Below, piece after piece: positions 1-7,208 of a stretch of DNA of 64,000 bases. The stretch's first letter is position 1. The number at the start of each line of letters is the position of its first letter. The stretch spans positions 1,054,001 to 1,118,000 of the forward strand of contig NZ_FOZJ01000002.1 of assembly GCF_900114345.1 (NCBI RefSeq), given 5' to 3'. The DNA is from Microbacterium sp. cf046 (GTDB lineage Bacteria; Actinomycetota; Actinomycetes; Actinomycetales; Microbacteriaceae). The position numbers and the translations under genes are program-made. The notes beneath the pieces were generated by a model that saw only the letters and a program-made list of their open reading frames with translations, searched no databases and had not been told where the DNA came from.

Positions 1-818
1 AATACGAGTTCGCTGAGTCCATCGGTAAGCCGATCATGGCTTTCTTGCACGGGGAACCGGGCCAGCTCAAAGGCGATCAGATCGAGCTCGAGCCGGGCAA
101 GCGAAGGAAGCTGGACGCTTTCCGCAGGAAGGTCGAGGCGGGCCGAGTAGTCCGCTACTGGACGAATGCAGCCGAGTTGCCAGGGCATGTGGCTCTCTCG
201 CTGATGGAAGCTCGGGAGCAGTTTCCGGCGGAGGGGTGGGTCCGCGCTAGTCAGGCATTGACGCCCGAGCAGAAGACAGAGATCGCCGAGCTGCGCGCGC
301 TGGTCGCCGAACTGTCGCATGCGGCGGATTCGCGATCGTCCAAGAGCTTCGATGACGCTTCGGATCTCGCGCAGGGCGAAGACATGTATAGCGCCGAGGT
401 CAAGGTGAGCGGCTACAAGAAACAAGATCTGAATGCCGACGGCAGTGTTAGTTGGGACACGACCTCCTACACCTGGACCATGCACATACCGGTCACGTGG
501 AACGAGATTCTTCAAGCCGTAGGGCCGACCCTGTTGCACGAGGCTAGCGAGCCAGAACTGACCCGGTTCTTCGAGACCTGGCTGCAACAAAAGTGGCGAG
601 AGAATCGCGATCTACATCCAAAGGCGATGGCGAAGGCCAAGGGAGCGATACACGTATCGGGGAGCGTGGTGGAGGACGTACTCGTTCAGTTCTTCGCGCT
701 GGACGTGATTTCCCGAGGCGTGAAAAAGCGGACGGTTAGTGACAAGGGCAAGTACTGGGCACTCACCAGCCGTGGTGAAGACCAAATGATGAAGCTTCGC
801 GCCATCAGGCACAGTTGA
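1..818 (+). CDS. DUF4062 domain protein, 5' end outside the window
   Basis: The reading frame is open from base 3, so the true start lies upstream and about 271 residues are visible. The first 80 residues match the C-terminal half of DUF4062: an AxSIGKPIMAFLH strand, a lysine-rich loop, then RRKVEAGRVVRYW and a PAEGWVRA end motif. DUF4062 has a TIR/SLOG-like fold and is often found in defence or signalling proteins; that is family knowledge. After a short helical linker comes an unrecognised domain, and the last 40 residues (ALDVISRGVKKR, then WALTSRGEDQ) read like a winged helix. Base composition looks less GC-rich than in the rest of the window, and the gene sits in the presumed island next to the broken cpaF. 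Function is unknown; a defence or regulatory role is only an inference. Confidence 0.75.
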   Translation, partial: YEFAESIGKPIMAFLHGEPGQLKGDQIELEPGKRRKLDAFRRKVEAGRVVRYWTNAAELPGHVALSLMEAREQFPAEGWVRASQALTPEQKTEIAELRALVAELSHAADSRSSKSFDDASDLAQGEDMYSAEVKVSGYKKQDLNADGSVSWDTTSYTWTMHIPVTWNEILQAVGPTLLHEASEPELTRFFETWLQQKWRENRDLHPKAMAKAKGAIHVSGSVVEDVLVQFFALDVISRGVKKRTVSDKGKYWALTSRGEDQMMKLRAIRHS

Positions 819-924
819 CCGTCGTTGCGTGCTTGCGGCCGAGCAGGGTCGAGTATGTGGCCCTGGTATGTGTGACCCTGTGCGCCCTTTAGGTACCTGA
901 CTGTGACCGACGCGCGAGATGCGC

Positions 925-1431
925 TTACGCGGCGGAGGAACCTTCGCCCGGGCCTGACTGATACCCCGTGACGGCGTGCGTCGCTGGCATGGTAGCGATC
1001 GTGGCTACGCCCCAGTTCGCGGGCGGGACCTCGAGCTCATCGACGGAGACCTCGCCGCGAAGCCACCGAAACAGCAGATCAACGTGATCATCCAGCAACC
1101 TACGCCGATCGGATGTTGTCGAGTTGATCACCACATCAGCGATGCGATTGGTAAGCCATCCGGCACGTTCTTCCCCCGGGCGCAATGTCGCCACCAGACC
1201 CGTCCGCGCCACGGAAACCGCCCAGCGCTTCGACTCGGAGGTCGGATCCTGCACGGCCGCCACAACCGCCTCGACTAACTTCTCCGCACTGGCGAAACGC
1301 CGCGCCTCGCTCGCCTCCTCCCGGGCAGCCTTGCGGGCAGCATCATCGCGACGAGCCGAAGCCCAGTTCCCTAACCAAGCGGCGGTTAGCGTTGTGACAG
1401 CGGTGATAAGCGCCACCCAGACAACTTCCAT
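925..1431 (-). CDS. Small membrane-anchored hypothetical protein of the island
   Basis: A 168-residue protein. Residues about 3-22 form one hydrophobic segment (VVWVALITAVTTLTAAWLG), followed by a strongly charged helix of Arg, Asp, Glu and Ala residues that could be a coiled coil, then a soluble domain of about 110 residues (VARTGLVATLRPGEE, later DDHVDLLFRWLRG). The N-terminus should sit in the membrane with the rest cytoplasmic. ATG at 1431 is preferred; an in-frame GTG lies 9 bp upstream at 1440, and neither has a clear Shine-Dalgarno sequence. The frame continues upstream into the cpaF remnant, but that longer reading is a composite. I recognise no family. It is convergent with the DUF4062 gene and may belong to the same transferred segment. 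Confidence 0.6.
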   Translation of the reverse strand: MEVVWVALITAVTTLTAAWLGNWASARRDDAARKAAREEASEARRFASAEKLVEAVVAAVQDPTSESKRWAVSVARTGLVATLRPGEERAGWLTNRIADVVINSTTSDRRRLLDDHVDLLFRWLRGEVSVDELEVPPANWGVATIATMPATHAVTGYQSGPGEGSSAA

Positions 1432-1548
1432 GTCGGTCACGATACGCGAACTAGAGTCCTCCACTCGGGAACCAGCCGCCCCGCTTTGGGGGTTCCTGAC
1501 CTGTCCTTGCGACGCCCAGGGGATGTTTTCCAGACTTGTAGCGTTGCC

Positions 1549-2186
1549 GGCATGGGTCGCCCCGGACACGAGGATGCTGTCCCCTGTGGTCATCGCCCGG
1601 TGGAGCAGCTCCGCTGCCGCCGGCTCGACGGATCCGCCGGCGACGAGGCGATCAAGGTCGCGATACGCGGGCAGGAACTTGCGGACGTTGACCGACAGTG
1701 GCGGCGCGTGATGTCGGGGATCACGACATGCAGGCGGCTGCCGTCGGGAAGGGAGGCGTCGACGAAGGGCTGACTCAGATCCACCCGTCGGCCCGTCGAG
1801 TGCAGCATCCGCTCGACGAGATCGCGCACCGCCGCATCGGACAGTGCGAGCGGTACACGCTCGGCGACACCCGCGCGGCCGATGAAGATCCGATCGGGCG
1901 CATTGATCCACAGCTCTTCGACGGTCGGGTCGTCGAGGTACGACTGCAGCGGACCGTAGCCGCCGACCGCCGCGAGCACCTCGCGGACGCACGCTGACTC
2001 GTCATCCACCGGCGCGAGTCCGCGGGCGAGCGCGAAGTCGTTGTGTCGGCGCACCTCGATTTGGGCAATGCGGGTCGCGAGATCCGGGTCGCGCGTCGGA
2101 TCGGTCTGCTCGGCGCGGAGTCTGTCGCGCACACGCTCGGCCACGACGGCGGTCGCGGTCCCGGCGGACGAGTACGCAAGAGTCAT
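1549..2186 (-). pseudogene. cpaF: Broken tad/flp pilus ATPase (CpaF/TadA), N-terminal part only
   Basis: The first 162 codons from ATG 2186 encode a good CpaF/TadA N-terminal region (VGGYGPLQSYLDDPTVEELW, then LPDGSRLHVVIPDITRRH). There the frame is lost: restoring one base near 1697-1698 rejoins it to SVNVRKFLPAYRDLDRLVAGG and ILVSGATHAG in the next frame, so a 1-bp deletion is evident. Homology then ends at about 1549, in the codons that should make the Walker A lysine and threonines; the sequence reads GATHAGNAT instead of a GKTT-type end. No ATPase domain follows. CpaF is the motor for assembling tight-adherence pili, so this copy cannot work. No other tad gene is visible. The break point is the likely edge of an island or a deletion. 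Confidence 0.85.
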
Positions 2187-2288
2187 CCGAGCATCCTCGC
2201 AAGGGCGCGTCGGTCGTCGGCGAAGTTATCCACAGGTGCGCGGCGGCGATCGGACGGGCAGGATGGATGCACAAGTGGAAGGAGCACC

Positions 2289-2501
2289 ATGACGCGGTCG
2301 CAGAAGGAAGTCACGCCGGCGGGACGCCTGGTCGGCGGTGTCTTCGGTCTCGTGCAGGTCGCGCTGGCGTTCCTCGCCTACTGGGATCTGGCCCATCGGC
2401 CCCAGAAGCGGGTGCACGGCCCGAAGCCGGTGTGGATCCCGGTGATCCTGATCAACTGGATCGGGCCGCTGTCCTACTTCTACGTGCACCGCACCCGCTG
2501 A
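2289..2501 (+). CDS. PLDc_N-type small membrane protein
   Basis: A 70-residue protein with two hydrophobic segments (about residues 11-30 and 46-66) separated by a basic loop (HRPQKRVHGPKPVW) and ending in a Tyr-Phe-Tyr-Val-His motif after a Trp-Ile-Gly-Pro turn. This is the layout of the phospholipase D nuclease N-terminal (PLDc_N) family, which are short membrane proteins or membrane anchors without a catalytic domain. ATG 2289 follows a GGAAGGAG ribosome site at 2277-2284. It reads away from the cpaF remnant and toward the convergent esterase gene. Role unknown. Confidence 0.75.
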   Translation: MTRSQKEVTPAGRLVGGVFGLVQVALAFLAYWDLAHRPQKRVHGPKPVWIPVILINWIGPLSYFYVHRTR

Positions 2502-2517
2502 GGCGACGGTGTGGCGC

Positions 2518-3804
2518 CTACGGCGCCGAGAGTCCGAGCACCGGGTAGAGGACCGCGAACCCTTCCGCCAGGCCGCCGTTGAGCGCGTCGACCACGTGGC
2601 CCGCGCCGGGGACCGTGTAGACGGTCACCGCCATCCCTGCGGCGATCGCCGCGCTCGAGACGGTCGCGGCTGCGGCGACGTATTCGGGGTCGTTCTCGCC
2701 GGCTGTGAACACCGCGGTGACACCCTCGTACTGCCCGGTGTTCGCGGCCAGGATGTTGACGGGCTTGGCGGCCTCGAACGCCGCATCGTCGCCGCCGTAG
2801 ATCTGGGCGGTCACGTCGGCCGGATCCTCCGACCCCGGAAACTCCTCGCCCGAGATGTCGAGGATGTTCTTGAAGGTGCCCGGCTCCTGCGCTCCGTACT
2901 TGATCGCGCAGCCGCCGCCGTTGGAGTACCCGGCGATCACCCAGTACTTCGGGTCATTGATGATGTTGAGGTTGGCCTTCGCCCAGTTGACCACGTCGGT
3001 CTTGATGTAGGTCTCGGCGTTGCCGAACGCGGTCGAGTCCGCGCACGCGGGATCGCCGCCGTTGCCGATCTGGTCGGCGACCACGACGATCGGGGCGAGC
3101 CCCTTGTTCTGCTCGGCGAACTGATCGAGGACCGCCGCGATGTAACTCGGGTCCGGGTTGCCCGGGTATCCCATCATCAGGATGACCAGCGGCAGCGCCG
3201 GAGCGTCCTCGACCAGCGCCGCGGGCGGAAGGTAGATGCCCGCCGGGCGCGCGTCGAAGCCCGACACGGTCGCCGGGATCACCTGGGTTCCCTGCTGGCC
3301 AACGGCCGGCATCCCGGCGGGCGGCGTCCACGTCTGGTAGAGGGGTCCGGCGTTCGTCTGCGTGGGAGCGGGGGTCGGGATGACGATCGGATTGTCGGCT
3401 GCGATACCGAGGATGCTGCCGAGCGTCGGGTTCAGTCCGTAGAACGCGTTGATGCCGATCATCCCGGTGATCAGGAACCAGATGATCGCGAAGACCGCGA
3501 CGATCTTGCGCCACACCGGGGTGCCCCACAGGCTGGCGACCGCAAGGCCGACGCCGGCCAGGGTCGCCCCCGCCCACAGCCCGACCTCGAGCGGAAGCGG
3601 ACTGCCGAACGCGTTGAGCGCGTTCGCGATCAAGTACGCGGATACCCCGACGAACGCGCCGGCCGCGATGCCGATCACCGCGGTCAGCAGCCAGCGCGGC
3701 GTGATCGGCCGGATGAGCAGCACGAGCAGGAGTGCGATCGCGATCCCGTACGTGATCCACGGGACGGGTCCGGCGATGACCGGCAGCTGCCACAGCGCAT
3801 CCAT
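2518..3804 (-). CDS. Membrane-anchored alpha/beta-hydrolase (esterase-like)
   Basis: A 428-residue protein in two parts. Residues about 10-120 hold four hydrophobic helices; after a Pro/Thr-rich linker (around 140-165) comes an alpha/beta-hydrolase of the esterase D/mycolyltransferase-like type. The nucleophile is Ser294 in GYSNGG and the catalytic His is about 403 in GAGH; an acidic residue near 373 (GENDPEY) is a plausible third member. The hydrolase domain should face outside the cell, attached to the membrane by the helical part, so a substrate in the envelope is likely. Similar multi-helix esterases are common in actinobacteria. The gene is monocistronic and convergent with the PLDc_N gene 17 bp away. 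The substrate cannot be read from the sequence. Confidence 0.8.
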   Translation of the reverse strand: MDALWQLPVIAGPVPWITYGIAIALLLVLLIRPITPRWLLTAVIGIAAGAFVGVSAYLIANALNAFGSPLPLEVGLWAGATLAGVGLAVASLWGTPVWRKIVAVFAIIWFLITGMIGINAFYGLNPTLGSILGIAADNPIVIPTPAPTQTNAGPLYQTWTPPAGMPAVGQQGTQVIPATVSGFDARPAGIYLPPAALVEDAPALPLVILMMGYPGNPDPSYIAAVLDQFAEQNKGLAPIVVVADQIGNGGDPACADSTAFGNAETYIKTDVVNWAKANLNIINDPKYWVIAGYSNGGGCAIKYGAQEPGTFKNILDISGEEFPGSEDPADVTAQIYGGDDAAFEAAKPVNILAANTGQYEGVTAVFTAGENDPEYVAAAATVSSAAIAAGMAVTVYTVPGAGHVVDALNGGLAEGFAVLYPVLGLSAP

Positions 3805-3938
3805 GCGATCTCCACTGACGAGGGTGTGAGTGACAACCTAGCGCCCGCGGTTCGTGCGCCACGCGCACCACGCTGCCCTGCAACGGGGGGTCAGCCCCAC
3901 AGCCACCCCACAGTCGCCTCGGTAGACTGTGCACACCC

Positions 3939-4020
3939 GCGGGAGTGGTGAAACTGGCAGACACGCAGGATTTAGGTTCCTGTGCCTCCGGGCGTGTGGG
4001 TTCAAGTCCCACCTTCCGCA
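3939..4020 (+). tRNA. tRNA-Leu (anticodon UAG)
   Basis: An 82-nt class II tRNA. The acceptor arm GCGGGAG (3939-3945) pairs with CTTCCGC before the discriminator A at 4020. The anticodon stem CAGGA/TCCTG encloses loop TTTAGGT, giving anticodon TAG for CUA/CUN codons. A variable arm (TGCCTCCGGGCG region) and the T-loop GTTCAAGTC are present. The 3' CCA is not encoded. It stands alone between the esterase and DedA genes. Confidence 0.93.
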
Positions 4021-4099
4021 CGCGAGTCCACTGCCGCTGTCAGAGACCGCAGCACCGCATCCACCAGACCGCCGACCGTGACGACCGACGGGAACTCCC

Positions 4100-4870
4100 T
4101 TGCACAACATCGCGCTCATCCCCTGGCTCGACCCCGAGACGATCATCGCCGCGGCGGGCCCCTGGGCACTGCTCGTGGTCTGCTTCATCGTCTTCGCCGA
4201 GACCGGCCTTCTGATCGGCTTCCTTCTGCCCGGCGACACGCTGCTGGTGATCTCGGGCCTGCTGACCAACACCAGCAACATCTTCGGCGTCAACATCTGG
4301 GTGGTCTCGCTGCTGATCGCCCTCGCCGCATTCATCGGCGGTGAAGTGGGCTATCTCATCGGCCACAAGGGCGGGCCTGCGGTCTTCGAGCGGAAGGAAT
4401 CGGGTCTGTTCAGCGTCAAGAACGTCGAACGCACGAACGCGTTCTTCGAGCGCTTCGGCGGCCTGACGATCATCCTGGCGCGCTTCGTCCCGATCGTGCG
4501 CACCTTCGCACCCGTCGCGGCGGGCGTCGGCCACATGCCGTGGCGGCGCTACACGCTGTACAACTTCATCGGCGCCATGCTGTGGGGCTTCGGACTGGTG
4601 ATGCTCGGCTACGTGATCGGGTTCATCCCCTGGGTCGCCGACCTCGTGACCGAGTACATCGACGTCATCCTGCTGATCGCCGTGGGCGGCACCGCGCTCG
4701 TGACCCTCTGGCACTACTTCAACGAGCGCCGCAAGGCCAAGAAGCTCGCCGCCTCCGGGGCGGATGTCGTCATCGACCATGACGAGGCCAGGCAGCTCGT
4801 GCTCGATCCCGAGGTCTTCGATCGCGGGCCGGAGCACGAGCACCACGACGGCGAGGCGCCGAAGGCCTGA
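4100..4870 (+). CDS. DedA family membrane protein (VTT/SNARE-associated domain)
   Basis: A 256-residue integral membrane protein with the DedA signatures: an N-terminal re-entrant/TM segment with ETGLLIGFLLPGDTLL, a conserved glycine-rich helix (FIGGEVGYLIGHKGG), the FFERFGG...ARFVPIVRTFAPVAAG loop and the NFIGAMLWGFGLVMLGY helix. DedA proteins act in lipid or undecaprenyl-phosphate translocation and help keep the proton motive force. The Arg pair in the ARFVPIVRT motif, essential in studied DedA proteins, is present. The last 40 residues are a charged cytoplasmic tail ending in a Glu/His-rich stretch. The start is TTG at 4100; no better in-frame start is seen. It reads alone between tRNA-Leu and the convergent ku gene. 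Confidence 0.9.
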   Translation: MHNIALIPWLDPETIIAAAGPWALLVVCFIVFAETGLLIGFLLPGDTLLVISGLLTNTSNIFGVNIWVVSLLIALAAFIGGEVGYLIGHKGGPAVFERKESGLFSVKNVERTNAFFERFGGLTIILARFVPIVRTFAPVAAGVGHMPWRRYTLYNFIGAMLWGFGLVMLGYVIGFIPWVADLVTEYIDVILLIAVGGTALVTLWHYFNERRKAKKLAASGADVVIDHDEARQLVLDPEVFDRGPEHEHHDGEAPKA

Positions 4871-4874
4871 GCCG

Positions 4875-5813
4875 TCAGGAGGCCTTCGCGGTCTTCTTCG
4901 CCGGTGCCTTCTTCGCGGCGGGCTTCTTCGCCGGGGCCTTCGCCGCGGCATCCGACTTCGCCGCCGGCTTCTTGGCCGCGGCCTTGGGCTCGGCATCCTT
5001 CGCGCCGCTCGACCCGCCCGCGCGCGCCGCGCGACTGCGCTCGACGCTCGCCCGTAGGGCCTCCATGAGGTCGATGACCTCACCGCCCTTGGCCTCCTCC
5101 TCGTGCTCGCCGAAGGTCTCTGACGTGTCGAGGGCATCGCCCTTCTCGAGCTTCGCCTCGATCAGCGTGCGCAGCTCGTCCTGATACTCGTCGGAGAACT
5201 CCGAGGGGTCGAAGTCCGCCGCGAAGCTCTCGACGAGGGATGCCGACATCTCGAGCTCCTTCGCCGAGATGCGCACCGGCTCGTCCAGTGCGGGGAACGT
5301 GGCTTCACGCACCTCGTCGGCCCAGAGCAGCGTCTGCAGGACGAGCACGTCGTCACGGACCCGGAGGGCCGCGAGCCTCGTCTTCTGTCGCAGCGAGAAC
5401 CTCACGATCGCGGTGCGATCGGTCTGCTCGAGGGTCTTGCGCAGCAGCACGTACGCCTTCGGCGAGTTCGAGTCGGGCTCGAGGTAGTACGCGCGGTCCA
5501 GCGTGAGCAGGTCGACCTGATCGCTCGGCACGAACTCGACGACATCGATCTCGCGACTGCGCTCGGCGGGAAGGGAGTCGATGTCCTCCTTGGTGAGGAC
5601 GACCGTGCGCTCGCCGTCGTCGTACGCCTTGTCGATGTCCGAGAACGGCACCACCTCGCCGTCGATCTCGCAGATCCGCTGGTAGCGGATGCGGCCGCCG
5701 TCCTTGTTATGCACCTGGTGAAGGGGCACGTCGTGGTCTTCGGTCGCCGAATACACCTTGACGGGCACGTTGACGAGTCCGAACGTCAACGAGCCCTTCC
5801 AGATCGCTCTCAT
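4875..5813 (-). CDS. ku: Ku protein for non-homologous end joining
   Basis: A 312-residue bacterial Ku starting at the canonical MRAIWKGSLTFGLVNVPVK; in-frame GTG codons at 5828 and 5816 would only add a few residues. The core ring domain covers about residues 1-255 (HQVHNKDGGRIRYQRICE, then FVPSDQVDLLTLDRAYYLEPD). The C-terminus from about residue 250 is a Lys/Ala-rich tail of repeated AAKKPAAK-type units, as in many actinobacterial Ku proteins, where such tails bind DNA and help Ku move along it. Ku forms a homodimer on double-strand breaks and recruits LigD, which is encoded 1.4 kb away. It is divergent from the APC permease and convergent with dedA (4 bp gap). Confidence 0.96.
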   Translation of the reverse strand: MRAIWKGSLTFGLVNVPVKVYSATEDHDVPLHQVHNKDGGRIRYQRICEIDGEVVPFSDIDKAYDDGERTVVLTKEDIDSLPAERSREIDVVEFVPSDQVDLLTLDRAYYLEPDSNSPKAYVLLRKTLEQTDRTAIVRFSLRQKTRLAALRVRDDVLVLQTLLWADEVREATFPALDEPVRISAKELEMSASLVESFAADFDPSEFSDEYQDELRTLIEAKLEKGDALDTSETFGEHEEEAKGGEVIDLMEALRASVERSRAARAGGSSGAKDAEPKAAAKKPAAKSDAAAKAPAKKPAAKKAPAKKTAKAS

Positions 5814-5930
5814 CACACCAGTACACACCTGTCACACCCGTCGCGGCTAGTCATCCCGCATGATCCTGCGGTCTGCGAGCGCTCATCGGCCGTTCACACT
5901 GCGCGCGCCGAGCGGCCGTAGAGTCGGCGT

Positions 5931-7193
5931 GTGTCGACTCCGCCTGCGCTCGTGCGGCGACTCGGGCTGGGCGACGCGGTCTTCATCGGACTCGGCTCGA
6001 TGATCGGCGCAGGGGTCTTCTCGGCCTTCGCACCTGCGGCCGCCGTCGCCGGAACGGGGCTGCTGATCGGCCTCGGGATTGCCGCCGTCGTGGCATTCTG
6101 CAACGCCACCGCCTCCGCGCAGCTCGCCGCCGCGCACCCGACGTCGGGCGGGACCTACGCATACGGTCGCGCCGAACTCGGCGACTGGTGGGGGTTCGTC
6201 GCAGGCTGGAGCTTCGTGATCGGCAAGCTCGCGAGCTGCGCGGCGATGGCCCTCACGTTCGCCGCCTACGCCGCTCCGCCGGGGTGGGAGCGACCGGTCG
6301 CGATCCTCGCCGTTGCCGCGCTGGTCACGGTCAACTGCTTCGGCGTCACCCGCACAGCGCAGCTGACCCGCGTGATCGTCGTCATCGTGCTGCTCTCCCT
6401 CGCGGTCGTCGTCGCGGCGGGCGCCGCCGCCGGGCCTCTGCCGGACTGGTGGAACGCATCGGACCTCGCGGAGGGCGGCGTGTACGGCATCCTGCAGTCG
6501 GGCGGCCTGCTGTTCTTCGCGTTCGCCGGCTATGCCCGCATCGCGACGATGGGCGAGGAGGTGCGCGACCCGCGCCGGACGATTCCCCGGGCGATCGTGG
6601 TGGCGCTCGGGATCGCGGTCGCGGTGTACGCGGTCGTCGCGGTGACCGTCCTCGCCGTGCTCGGCCCGGAGGCGACCGCCGCGTCCTCGGCGCCGCTCGC
6701 AGACGCGGCCGCCGCCTCCGGGTGGGCCTGGACTCAGCCTGTCGTGCGGATCGGCGCGGCCACGGCATCCCTCGGCGCGCTGCTCGCGCTCATCGCCGGG
6801 ATCGGGCGCACGACCCTGGCGATGGCCCGCGAGGACGACCTGCCGCGCTTCCTCGCGGCGGTGCACCCGCGATGGCACGTGCCGCACCGGGCAGAGCTGG
6901 CGATCGGTGCGATCGTCATCGTCACCGTCGCCTTCGTCGACCTGCGCGGCGCGATCGGGTTCTCGTCGTTCGGCGTGCTGATCTACTACTTCATCGCGAA
7001 CGCGGCGGCGCACCGCCAGACGGCGAGCGCGCGCCGCTACCCTCGCGCGCTGCAGGTGGTCGGCCTGATCGGGTGCACCGTGCTGGTGGTCACCCTGCCG
7101 ATCATCGCGATCGTCGTCGGCGTCATCGTCGTGCTGGTGGGCGTGCTGTATCGGGCGGTGCGGCGTCGGCGTCTGCGCGCCCGGCCGCGATGA
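5931..7193 (+). CDS. APC superfamily amino acid permease
   Basis: A 420-residue permease with about 12 hydrophobic segments. The first helix carries GLGSMIGAGVFSAFAPAAA, the unwound helix I substrate motif of APC transporters; helix VI holds FFAFAGYARIATMGEEVRDP, including the Glu-Glu-Val-Arg-Asp-Pro signature that ends it. These show a cation-coupled amino acid or polyamine transporter in the plasma membrane; the substrate is not predictable. The GTG start at 5931 lies 117 bp from the divergent ku start. LigD starts 15 bp after its stop, so the two probably share a transcript, an odd partnership with no obvious mechanistic reason. Confidence 0.88.
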   Translation: MSTPPALVRRLGLGDAVFIGLGSMIGAGVFSAFAPAAAVAGTGLLIGLGIAAVVAFCNATASAQLAAAHPTSGGTYAYGRAELGDWWGFVAGWSFVIGKLASCAAMALTFAAYAAPPGWERPVAILAVAALVTVNCFGVTRTAQLTRVIVVIVLLSLAVVVAAGAAAGPLPDWWNASDLAEGGVYGILQSGGLLFFAFAGYARIATMGEEVRDPRRTIPRAIVVALGIAVAVYAVVAVTVLAVLGPEATAASSAPLADAAAASGWAWTQPVVRIGAATASLGALLALIAGIGRTTLAMAREDDLPRFLAAVHPRWHVPHRAELAIGAIVIVTVAFVDLRGAIGFSSFGVLIYYFIANAAAHRQTASARRYPRALQVVGLIGCTVLVVTLPIIAIVVGVIVVLVGVLYRAVRRRRLRARPR

Positions 7194-7208
7194 CGGCAGG
7201 ATGATGTC

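Noticed and set aside
925..1992. A single 355-residue protein on the minus strand
   Set aside because: Its first half is the frame-shifted middle of cpaF and its last half a separate membrane protein; the joint reading is an accident of the junction.
3945..4214. Open frame across the tRNA-Leu gene
   Set aside because: The first 75 bases are the tRNA, which folds completely; the frame has no protein support.
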